From Augochlora pura (taxonomy: Eukaryota > Arthropoda > Insecta > Hymenoptera > Halictidae): DNA of 64,000 nt. Each line of letters opens with the position of its first letter. Positions within the stretch are counted from its first letter, which is position 1. This document shows, piece by piece, positions 11,701 to 23,900 of this stretch. Location of the stretch: contig NC_135775.1 of assembly GCF_028453695.1 (NCBI RefSeq), forward strand, positions 27,438,545 through 27,502,544. The letters are read 5' to 3'. The notes below the pieces were generated by a model. That model made no database searches, had not been told where the DNA came from, and was given only the letters and a program-made list of their open reading frames with translations. Both the position numbers and the translations under genes were made by a program.

Positions 11701-14700
11701 AACTAAAATCCGGCCACCGATCGAATGGCAAATCCTCTCCAACCCCCGCCGAGCGTCCGCGACGAGAGAGAGAGATCGCTTTACGGTTCGATTCCAAAAA
11801 TCCAGTATGCTCTCAACAGGTGTCCAGGACGCCGTTCGTCGGCTATCACTTCAGAGAGGCGAGGACCGAAGAAAGAGTCGCGTTATCAGTTAATGAATCT
11901 CCTACCCGTCGAAAAGACCGTGTCCCGGAGCTCCGAGATACCGCCGAGAGACTCTCGTGGGCCCTGGGCCCCGACAATAGAGGGCCTCCCGACGAATTTC
12001 GAAAAGGAGAAAATAAAAAATGATCCTCCTGGTAGACAGAGCAGGCGATGGAGGCGGGGGAGGCGAGGGTGAGGTGAGGAGGGCGAAGGGAGGGCAGAAA
12101 CAGCGACAGAGGGAAAGAAAGGAGTGGATTTTTCTCTCTTCTTCTGCCGCCTGCATGCCTGCCCGACGTCCGACCGACTGTCCGTCTTCTCTTTTCATCC
12201 TTGCTGCCCTTTATCCGGCCACGAATGATTAATGGGTTCACGGAGGCATCGCTGTCCTCCATCCCGCCTGCTACGCAACACGCACTCGGCTTTTCTGCTT
12301 TTCTTCGCGATGGATTACTCCCNNNNNNNNNNNNNNNNNNNNNNNNNNNNNNNNNNNNNNNNNNNNNNNNNNNNNNNNNNNNNNNNNNNNNNNNNNNNNN
12401 NNNNNNNNNNNNNNNNNNNNNNAATTCTGCTAAATTTCAAGCTGTCAGAACTTGAAAGAAACTCTGCTCGTTTTAATAGGAATTTTGCTACAGAAGTGGA
12501 AAATGTCTCTAAAGCTTGAAATAAATCGAATCGCCGAACCGCGTCGCTGGATAGAGTTTAGTTGCAGGAGGAACGTCGGTCGTTATCGGAGATGGTTTTT
12601 GAAAACGTAGAGATTGCGGAACAAGTAGGGGGGACGGTTCGGAGGGAAGGTCGCTCCAGGGCCCGGATAATTTGGCGGGTTTTTTCGACGACACGCGACA
12701 CGTGTCGCGGCAGTCGCTAGGCATCATAGAATCGTTCGGTTCGTCCCCCAGGGCCTGCGTGGGCGCGGCCGGCGGCCGCCGGCCGGCGACGGCCTCCCTT
12801 TCGTCCCCCGACGCGAGCCGGCCCTGAGCATGCTGGTGCATTGTACATCGTAATGTATTTTCTTTTAGGTACCGCCGACAATAGCGAGCCTGGCGGCGAT
12901 GAAGGTGGAGGCAGCTGACCCGAAGGTTTCCGGTGAGTTACTATTTCCTCCTCCTTACGGAATTATCGGGATCGTAATTAGATTCAAATCGAGTCCCCGG
13001 CGTTCGACGACCCTGCGCGCGAGCGAGCGAGCGCGCGCGCGCGCCTCTCTTCGGGAGGGAGGCCACGGAGAAACAAAGAATGATAAAGGGAAAAAATCGG
13101 CGCGGAGGGATAGGGGGAGCGGGGAGAGCGTGGGCGTCGGGACGAACGATGATCTGGTTCGATCAGATTCGGCGCGGGACGCTCTTCATACTCTCGTGAT
13201 TTCATTCTTTAGTCTCGATTTTGCAGACGAATTTTTTCGTAAGTTTTGCAAATGGAACAACAGACTATAAAATTTTTATATGTATATGAATTTTATTCAA
13301 GCGTTTAAGGCGAAAAGCTGGGCAATATTCCGAAGTAGGTACTTTTCAGATCTTTTTCTGAAACAAGTAGATTTTGCTGCAGTAATGTGTTTAAAAGAAA
13401 AATTTAGTGTGAAGAGAAAGGCTATTTCTTTTTTCAGAATTAATTCCTATCCGTCGCGTATGTTCGCGAAATCGCGAAGCAACTTAAACACTGCTTGAAC
13501 TGTTGAAAGCTGCTTATCTCGTACAACATGTTCTCTGGTCGAATTTTAATCCAAGCTTGAAATGTCAGATTCGCTGTGACAGCGATGGGGGTGCGGCAAC
13601 AGGTGGTTGCAAACTTTCACGACGGGAGAAGCGTTAATCCGAGGACAATTTCTGGCCAATATTTCTAACCACTAAACGCGAACAATTTTTCCATTTGTCA
13701 TACCGAAATCGCTGTACCTTGTAGATAATATATCTCCGCTAAATTAATCTGTCGGCTTTCCTGAAAATGGATGGTGTTTTATATAATAATTCGGATCGGT
13801 ATTTTTCACGGTGTTGTAAATTGACGATTCGGGCGTCATAATTAACCCATCGGAGACAGAATTTTTCGGGAGAGGCACGGGGATGGGGGTGCTTATAGGG
13901 GACCTGCATGAATCCAATCCGTTTCCACGCGGCCCGGTTCTTCCTCTCTTTCCCGATCTCGTCCGCGGCTCGGCGGCTAGGCGGCTAGGCGGCTCGGAGC
14001 CAAACCCCCTTCAGCCCCCTCGTGGGACCCACTTTGCGCTCATCCCATTTCCTTGATAATTCCCATAATGCTGTGGGCGGATATTCCAATAAAGGGGGAA
14101 GAGCCCCCGGCCACAAAACGCTGAAAGCATGGGACACGGCTCGATTCGTCAGGTTGCACGCGTTTCACCAGCCTGCACCGATTCAATCGAATAAATAGAA
14201 GAAGATGGGACCGGATCGAGCCGCCCGCCGCCGCAGCGCTCGCGTTTCGGAGCGCGTACACGCTCGTGCGTCCTTCGTTCAACGAGATTTACCGATCCGA
14301 CGCCGGCCGACCGTGGGAATTGTTAATTGAGAGATGCGGGACCATTGTCCACGAAATTTAAATAATTCGGAAAGACCTCCCGGAAACTGACGCGACCACT
14401 CCGGATCGATCATGCTGCGAAACGTTCGGCCGAGTCTTAGCCGGCTCGTGGCCGTCCGTAATTACGCGTTTTCCGAGACTCGTTTAACTCGTTCGACTCG
14501 CTGAAAAATTCGCTCGGATACAAGTTCGTTAAACCGATCCGAGATAACAGGAAGGAAGGATGTTTTCATCGAGAGTTTTGTCGGTAGCCATCGATATCTC
14601 CGGCACTTGTTAGTTATCGTAAAAAGATCGATATCGGCGCGTTAATTTGTTCGAAAATCGCGTAGCATCTGCCTTTCGTTTTCCAAAACCTGTACACGGT

Positions 14701-17339
14701 CGGGGGGGATAAATGAAGGTAATGAACGGGTTAATTGAAGTTCGATAAGACAACGAGGCGCGCGTAGGTCCGATTGAAAGAGCTTCCGCGGTCGGACGAG
14801 AAGGTTTTCAGTTGAAAACGAAGAAACGAATCAGCAGCGACAGCGGAAATTACGGTAATCGGTTGACAAAGGAAGGCCGGGACGGAGGGGGAAACGTGAG
14901 AGACGGAAAGAGCAAGAAAGAGAGAGAGAGAGAGAGAGAGAGGAGAGTGGGCGGCCTCTCTCGGTGTCTCTGTAATCCAGAGACACATTCCCACAATTTC
15001 GGATCGTCCAATCAACGTCTCGCACTCCCGGACGATATTAAGCCCGCCGTCGCGAGATCCGCGATGAAACGGAATAAAATAAAATTGTGCGCGTTGCCTG
15101 TGTCGTGTGTAGCGCTGCCGTTCGCCGACATACAACAAAAAGAGAAGGCGAGAGAAAGAGAGAGAGGCTCTCGGTTAGCAGTGCGCGCGAGAGTACGAGC
15201 GAGAAAGAAGAAAATAACGCGAGAACAGAAAGAAAGACAGAGAAACGTAGAACAGTGGAGCAGCGCGGGAGAAGAGAGAAAGAGAAAGAGAAAGAGAGAG
15301 GGAGAGAGAGAGAGAGAGGACAGCAATCAAAGCTGATTAAGCCCACAACTGGGGAATCTGTGGGGCCAGTGTCTCACGCCAATCTCGCCCAATCAGCCGG
15401 TTGGCCGGGGAGATTTAAAAAATAGAATGCCTACTGTCAATTGTCCCATAATTTAAATAAATCGAATAAATGGACAAAGTGGCCAATTAGAGTAGTTGCT
15501 GCTTGCTGCTTTAACGCATTATTCTCTCTTTCTCGCGGTGTCTTCGGCTCTCTCCGGTTCCTCCACGTCCCCATCCCCCTCCTGCCCCCTCCCCCTCCCC
15601 CCCCAACCCCCTTCGTTTACCGCCCTGGTTCTCCACTCGTCTTCGGACCGCCACGGGGCACCCTCTTTCGAACTTCTTTCTTCTTCGCATCCTCTGCTCC
15701 GTTCCCTCCACCTCCACCTCCACCACCTCCTCCTCCTCTTCTTTTTCTGCCTCCCCTTTCTGCATCCTCGTCTCGCGGGGAACCCCCCCACTATCGACTG
15801 CAATCGCCGTTTTCGCGCTCTGCCCTCTGACTCGGTCGCGTTGTTTGACACGGACACGTTACCGCGTTGCCGCGTTACCGTCGCCGCACGCCGGCCACCT
15901 TGCACCGTGTCGAGACTCGAGAGGGCTGCGCTCGCGAGGTAACAGCGCCGTTACGACACGGATGACTTAACTGCCGACCGCCACGCATCGCGCATCGCCC
16001 ATCGCGCTTCACGAATCAATCTTCGCGGGAAGACGGCAGGGCGCGCACCGCGTTGCCGACGCTTCCGTCGATCGCGATCGATACGATCCAGCCTTTCTTC
16101 GGCGGTTTTAGGTCCATGAGAATCATTTTTGGCCACCCGCAGAGGCAGATTCGGAGCCTGTCGGCTCGCAGAGCTTGTTACATTTGGTTTGGAGAAGTTT
16201 GGTTCGGTAAGAATGGAGAGAGATGCTATCTTGTCAATCATAATCGCGAGTCAATACGCCTCTTGAAGCCGAATAGATGTTTTCGGTCTTGGAATCGCTT
16301 GGCTTTGGGAGACAGCTGATCGATCGGTTTTCTAGCAATATCTCCTCCTAGAAAAGGCCGCGGCGTCAAAGAGCTGGGTTGAAAAGTTGAAAAGAAAAAG
16401 CTTACGCAATTCTGCGTGGAAATCGTTTCTCTTAATTGTATTTCCATCGGAGAAAAATCGAGGCAGGCGTCGGGCACGACAGCGGAACGGAAGCGTCACC
16501 GTGGCCGGTCAATTAAAGCCGAGCTCAAAGGAGCGAAATTACATTTCCATCGATACGATCTGCTTTCGGATTTTCTGATGTAGAGTAATGGAGACAGGCG
16601 CGCGGTGCTCGGACTCCGGTGTTCGGAAATGCGAGCGGAGCCCGACGGCGCAGTAGCAAAGTTCCAAAGCTCGTAAAGTAGCATCGGGCCGCGTGGTCCG
16701 GTTGCGGGCTCAATTAAGGTTTATCGCGCGGCAATCGAGCGTAATAGACAATTTTCGGCGGGCCGTCGAATATTAATGCGACACGGAGCCGCGTAGACTG
16801 TTAATTAAATTGTATTTAAAGTGAATTAACGACCGTGGCGTATCAACGAGACGGTTAAGGCCGCGCCGTAAATGAATGTCGAACAGGTGCAGCCCCGGCC
16901 GCGCAGACGACGGTCCTCCGCGTACGACGACGGTAATTGTTAAAGTCGTAAATTGCTTGTAATTGTTAAAGCCCGGCCGGTCGGGTCTGGCCGGGCCGAG
17001 TCGAGCCGAGTCTTGGCCGGGCCGGGCCGTCGCTTCGATATCCCTGCTCTGCTGCTCGATCGACGATCCGATCGACGATCGAGGAGCAAAGGCTGCCCGG
17101 GGTCACCGATTACCGTTTCATTTCGCTCCGAGACGCTCTCGGAATTTATTCACCGATAAACATAGCAATCTAGTTCTCTAGCATTTCTACAGAGAACGAT
17201 TCTTCTCCTCGATCATTCCCAGCTTCCTTTACGAGATCATCGAACTCGCAGAATTTGGAGAAACGTTTCAGGCACCGAAGAAATAATTTTGATAGGATGT
17301 TCTCGTCGAGGGGAGCGAGGGAGGTGTTCGATCGCGTTC

Positions 17340-17378
<39 letters not shown>

Positions 17379-20300
17379 AACGCGGGGTCGGCGGGGGGGT
17401 TCGCTGGAAGAGAATGCTTCGTATTAAGCGGCCAATTATGCGAATCTGGCTCATCTCGGCGAGCAAGGCCGGTGTAACGCATGTCTCGCAGGTAGATAAG
17501 GTACCCTCCCGTAGCCACGCCGTACACCTACGTGGGCTGGCAGTCAGGCAGAGAGAGAGCCAGTCGGCCAGGCAAATAACAAATAAAGCATAAACGGGAG
17601 CTACAATAAATAACTGGTGCACCGCCGCGTTCTCTGCATATGCGCTGCGGCGAGAGAGCCACGGGGCCCTTCGGGGTCCCTGTCCCCCCGCTCCCTCCAC
17701 TCTCCTCTCTCCTCTCGCCGTTCTCCCAAGAACCACCGACGCGTTCCTACGCCCCCACCATAGGAGCCCCCTTTAAGGTCCATATATATGTCACAACGCG
17801 GACGCGAAGGGAGCCGGGCTTTGAGAAAAATCGCTCCTGACTTATGCGGTTGCCGTGAAAACGGATTTGGGGGATCGCCGGAGGATCGGCTTTTGTGCTT
17901 CCTCGACTTTTTTTCATTCGGCGAGCCGGCCCTCCTCGGGCATCTTTTCGGGAATCGGCGAATCCCCTTTCTTCTTATTCGTTCGTCCACGGAGATTGAT
18001 TCGGCCGTGGAAGGATTTTTCGACTTACCCGGGGGGCAGGTAGGCCATCCACCGCGCTCGGAACGCGTTCCGGCCGCGAATATCTACTTACCGCGTTTGC
18101 GGTTGCTCGACGGATTTTGCCCGAGAATGCACCGAAGACGGGATGCTCCGCGCGAATTTCAGCTGCGTTCTATCCTGTGTCAAACCGGCACCTAGCACGA
18201 GTTTCGAGAAAGAGAAATAGAATCGGTTCGTCTCCCAATTTCAATAATCTGGCGATAATTGTATCGCGAGTAAACAATCAGGAAAGGTCGCGTCAATTTC
18301 GAGAGGATAGTTATCGAGTCCCGGGAGAGGAAACAAAACCCGTGTGGGATAGATACGCGAGAAGGTGTGGGAAAGAGAAAGAGAGGAAGAGCGAATTTCA
18401 CGGTCGATTAAAAAGCGTTTTAAGTTCGTCGAACGAACAGCTAAATAAATATTTGACAGCCGGATCTTCGATTCATCGTTCCGCGATTTTCCTTCTCGCC
18501 TCGGCTTTCTCGCCGCGGCTGTTCGCATAATTGGTTACAGATGCATTATTCTTCGAGAGCCGGGTCTCGTTCCGCGGCCCCCATGCATAAACATTAAACT
18601 CTTACGACACGCGTGCTCGTTCTCTTTTTCTAGCTCCGGGCCCCGGTAACGATTGTGTTTCTAATTTCGCCGATATCCCCGAGCCATTCCGGGCTGATTG
18701 AAAACGGCGGTAATTATTTCGGAAACGGCGCGCCGCCTTCTTTCGCAATTCTTTTCAATGAAACTCTTCTCACCTCTCGAGAATTCACAAAAAATTAAAC
18801 GACACGTAAATTTCCAAAAAATTCTGCTTCCTTGTCAAAATAATCGGCATTAAAAAGAAGAGGGCTGCGATAAATAGCTTTAGATTTTGGGAATAATCGG
18901 AACGCTCGAAGTTTTCGCAAGAAATCGGCGTCGGAGGAATCCGCGGTGATTTTCAGAGAACGGAGGGAGCAAACGGTGAACCGGGGCAGCAGAAGAGAGG
19001 CCGAAAAGGGTGCGCCTAGGGGGTCCGGCAGCCATAGCATCGAGTCCGCCAACCTCGTAAAAAGCCGGTCGAAGGCCGGGGCGATTCGAAATTTTATTAT
19101 TTATATTTGAAATTTATTATCGCCCGGAGCGAGGCCCCGGGGCCCGTGGGCCCCGCGTGTATTCTTTCCGCGGCGTTTCTACGGGGCCCTCTCCTCCCCC
19201 CCTTTGCCGGATCCTATTCCGCCGAGCCGGGGCCGCGCCGGGGCCCGGTTCTCGCGCCGTCTCGTCGTCGCCGGTCTAATTTATCGTTCCTCAACTTTTT
19301 ATTAATTTCTTACCGCTCGCGGAATCGCGATCGCATTAAAAGGGAACGGTCCACGGCCGTTCAGCGGTCACCGAAATGCATCGGTACACAGACGGAATGC
19401 CGTCCCTAATTTTTCGCTCTTCTCCAGCCGGCCCCCCTCCCCCCCTCCCTCCCTCCCTCCCCGCGTTCCCGGTCCTCGCGAGCGGGGCCCCGTAGGTCCC
19501 CGTAGGTCCCCGTAGGTCCCGTTCCCTCCGCTCGGAACCCCCCACGCCTTTCGGTGCCCTCCGCGGCGAATATCCTCTCGGACGTGTCCTCCTCTTGTTC
19601 TTTTAAGCACGCGGCGAGGCACGGCGAGGCGAGACGAGGCGAGGCGAGGCGGGGAGCGTCGAGGCGCCCGCTGAGGTTGAGGATGAGGATCCTCGGGGCC
19701 CCATCGATGCTATCGGCACCGACAGAAGAAACGCATTTTTCCGCAAACTGTCGCGGCTGCTGCTGGCGCCCACCCCTCTTGCCCCCATCTCGCTCTCGAC
19801 GCTCTCATCGCCGCAGGCCGGACCCTCCACCCCCGCAAAAAGAGACCGGGTTGAAAATTCCGTGGCTGCGGCTCCGGAGGATTTTTCACTCCGCGACCGA
19901 CCCAATGGAGATTTGCGACCTATTAAGACCGATTCTGGCTCACTACTAGGGGCTCGTTTAGAAAATGGAAAGCTGTTTTTTTAATTACTGCCTGCCGAAT
20001 TTTATAAACTTCGGATGGTTCACGATATTTCAAGAACTTTCTGAAGATCTGCGAACAAATCTAGGTACGGAGAAATAAGTACTTTGATCGTTCGAGATTA
20101 AATTAGGAACTCATTCGGTGCACATTACTTCATTCCATATAGATTTTAATATTGTGTCTGTCCATGGCTGACTGCTATTGCAACAAATGCTGCTACTGCA
20201 GTGATATTAACACCGCACTTTGTTAACATTAAATCTGCGAATCCCACAGTTTAAATAATAATATTAATTACCATAGATCCCACCGAAAAATCTACGTTCC

Positions 20301-20553
20301 TATTATGAGATAATTGCTGCCAGCAAGTAAGAAATTTCGTAGCGAGGCTCGCGTGTAGCGATCGATCCGTATCGATCGTGATTCCCGAAGCAGGGGATGA
20401 CGAATCGGTGTCCCGCCACCTAGCGCGGCGAGGAGGGAACATCGTTTTATATTTTTTCCCAGTGTTCTCTCCGTCCGCTATAATTAACGCGAGACCGGGC
20501 CAGGCGAGGAGAGACCAACAGAGTCGAGAGATGATGCCTAGAAGAAGAGAGAT

Positions 20554-20592
<39 letters not shown>

Positions 20593-20933
20593 GGGAAGAG
20601 GCGGAGCAGAGGGTTGTTGCGAGTGCGAACGGGGGCTAGAATATCTGGCAATAAAAGTGGCGGAGTTCGAAAAAGGGAATTGCGAAACGAAGCTGCGAAT
20701 GCCGCAATGTTTGTTGGCCGCGCGATTGGCCCCGATCGCCTTTGTATCGGGAAACAGCGATTGGCAATCCGCATGCCGTCCTCGAAACTCAGGAATCCAT
20801 CGTTGCTAGATCGAAACGAAACGATACACGCGCCCACCACCCGCTCTCCCTCCCTCTCCCCCCCTCTCACCGTTTCTCTCTCCCTCCCTATCGACTCCTC
20901 TTTGCGACGAGTGTATTTCAGCGGACACACACA

Positions 20934-20981
<48 letters not shown>

Positions 20982-23900
20982 TCACGCGCTTCGCGCCGCT
21001 TCGGATCGCTTCGAGAACCACTCTCTCGTCCCCGTTTTTTCCTGGCGGACGTTTCGCGATTTTTCGACCGCCAAGAATACGACTTTATCGCGGCGCCCGA
21101 TTAACTAATCGAGATCCGATCGCCTCGATCCACGGAGCCGTCGACTGCCTCCTTGATCCGGCCGCTTTAGATCTTTGACGATCCGCGAGCCAAGCCGTGG
21201 CAAATTCGATCAAAGATCAAGATCGACGAACGACAATTCGTCTCTGAGCTTGGGATTATGCCGTAGGCTCTTTGGGAAGCGGTCGACGAGAAAAGAAGAT
21301 CGATGGATCCAATTGGTGTCGGCAATTGTGACGTTCTTTGCACGGAACGTGAAGTTCATCGATGAGAAGAGTTGGATTAAATGCTGGATATGTACAAGCT
21401 ATATATTAAACGCGATAATCAAGTTTTGAAGAGAACATTATATATTTGCAAGGAAAGCATATATATTTATAGGGCAATTAGGATGATTCCTGAAGCCCTC
21501 CCTGCCGCGTCTCTCTCTAGTTTGGCAAATATTTGCGGCAGCACGCGGGTCCCGATAAAATCGCTGTTCCCTAGGAAAGTGGTCCGAATTCTTGAAGAAA
21601 GCGGGGCCCCGCTCGGCCAGGCTGGACGAAGGACCCGGGGCCCGAGGGTATCGCGTTACGAAACCGCCCGCATAACAATCGTCGCGAATCGTTTGCGTTC
21701 CAGAGTGCCAGGTCTCGGTGGATCTCGGGGGGGAGGGGGCCCCGAAGAGGCCCCCCGAGAGAGGCGCGGGGGGACCCGCGAGGGAGGGGGGCAAGTACCC
21801 GCGGTGGCTCGTTTTGCTCGAAACCGGAATATTTCTTCTCCCTTTCCGGCTGATTCTGGAATCCGAGACGCGGGGCCCCGCGCATTCCTTTTTTTTTCGG
21901 GGGCCCGCTTCTCCGGTTCGTTCGCCTTTTTCCTGACGGTGTTGGACGGTGTTCGACGGGGTTCGACGGGGTTCGACGGGTCTTGCGGGTCCGGGCCGCG
22001 GGGAAAAAAGGGCCCCGGCTAATTAATAGAGCCGGATTGAGGAGGCCAAGCCAGAGAGGAGAGGATCGACGACGACGCTCGCAGAGGGCCCTAACGAAAA
22101 ATAAAATGCGCCCTCCTCGAGAGTAAATTAACAGAGCGGAGAGAGACCGAGCTGCCGCGAGCTAATTAATAGAGCAGCCGGGGGCACAGGGGAGGGACGA
22201 GGGGGCCAGAACGGACGGAGACGGGGAATCGAAGAAGGAGAGAGAAAGAGACGCGAACGAGAGAGAGAGAGAGAGAGAGAGACAAAGGTAGAGTAGAGAG
22301 AAAGGGCCCGATATCTTCCGTCTCTCTCGTTTTCGCCCTTTTTTTGCGAGATCTCGAGGATCCCGAGGATCGCGGGGTCCTTCCAACGACGATGGTCTTG
22401 TTTCCCTGGCCGCTGGCTCGCCTTTTATGAATCGATTCGATTTATATTCCCGCGCGTATAAATATTTAAGTATGCAATTAAACGCGGCGGCTGAGGATGC
22501 GTCGGCAAAACGAGGAGCACGACGCGAGCGTAATGATACGTCTGTCGATCGGCTGCCCGGCAGCGGAAGTACGGTTCTGGGACCTAGCCGAGTTCTCCCA
22601 GGATGTAGGCTACAGTGCTAATTCTATTAGGGTTGGAAACCAGTGCTAGGGGATTCTTTTTGCCCGGCGAAAGGCGGACACGCTGCGTTGGCCGGGTGAA
22701 GGGTGAAGGGTGAAGGGTGAAGGAAATCGTGGCGGGCCCATTAATTAGCCTTTAATGTAGAGATAGTAAATTCTATTACGGGGTGGAAACGAACATGCTC
22801 CGCCTTTTGTCTGATTGTCCGGCAATCCGCCATCCGGCTGTTAATGGCCGCTCCGAGGAATTTTTAATTGCGACGCACGGTGGTCAAGGATTTATGCTAA
22901 ACGCGTTCTTAGAGCGACCGAGAGCTGCTCTCCTCAGCCTTCGGTGTATTTTTATCTTATTATTTTTTTCTTCAACGGTAGTTTACTGCCAAACTTTAGT
23001 GGACAATGCGGTGGTGGTGACGAATCGGCTTTAATCGGCTCTGAATTCTTATTTGTTTCTTTTTGCATCGTAGTTCTCTTTGCCTCAACGAAGCGTACGT
23101 CGATTAACAAAATCATCGAGATTCTGAATGGCTTACGCGTTGTCCTGAGAATATACAGAGCTCGTGTGTGATCAGAGTCTTTTTTTTTCTGGTGAAGGTA
23201 ATCGAGACCAATCGAAGTCTCTCGAGTTTTTTCGGGGGTTTGGGCTCTTTTTTTCCCAGGTTCGGGGGAGATCGGAGTTAAATACACCGAGAGCAACGAT
23301 CTAGGTGGATTCGTTTGAAAGGGCGATTTGTCAAACACTTTAACAGCTGCCGCACGCCGACAGCATTATGGAGAGGAGAGAAGAAAGAGAGAGAGAGGGA
23401 GAGTAGTGTATTATCGATTTTCACGAAGTAATTCAGACGCCATGCTCGTCCAGCCACGCGGAAAGCGCTTAATCCGAAACCCTTCGAACAGTTTTGCACA
23501 CGTTAAACCGCATGAAACGTGATGTGACCCGTGGCCGGCGGCTGGGTCGTAGGGGAACGCTTGCGGGTTTCGGGATTTTAATTTACAATTTTCGTCGAAT
23601 TGCCGCACCTGTGCCACACCGACCAACAAACAAATTCTGTCACCTGAGAAACTAATTAGTCAAATTATTCTCAACTATTTCTGCGACTGGTAAAAAGCTA
23701 GAAAGATATTTTACGAAATATCCAGTCGTTAGACTCTGCTCTTTCGATTCGATGTATATTCGCCGTCCATATTAAATGCAATTAAAAATATTCCACTGGA
23801 AAATAACAACCCAGACGACGTTAAAAAAAAATGGAGCAGTGCTTCCTCCTCGACGCGACGCGCAAATGACCCCGCGCTTTTATAAATGCAAGGTCCCCGT

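Larger units (their letters stand above)
6330..12884 (+). other. cas: castor intron 2, with assembly gap
   Basis: About 6.6 kb lie between the donor at 6330 and the acceptor chosen at 12883-12884. Two large GA/CT tracts, several Arg/Ser-rich chance frames and a 100-N gap fall inside it. Because exon phases only agree if the second of two AG acceptors is used, a small unseen exon in this interval, possibly in the gap, remains possible. I found no better supported exon here. Confidence 0.65.

Noticed and set aside
11781..11800. tRNA B-box-like GGTTCGATTCC
   Set aside because: The flanking bases cannot form a T-stem and no A box or acceptor stem is found.
12751..12850. Possible additional castor exon ending at ATC|GTAATG before exon 3
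   Set aside because: It would leave an intron of only about 20 nt before the next acceptor, has a weak donor, and encodes Arg/Pro/Ala-rich low-complexity sequence.
14731..15425. Several overlapping Arg/Glu- and Ser/Leu-rich frames
   Set aside because: Products of purine tracts, without coding character.
22694..22722. (GGGTGAA)n as an interstitial telomere repeat
   Set aside because: The unit does not match the insect telomere repeat TTAGG; it is a simple local minisatellite.
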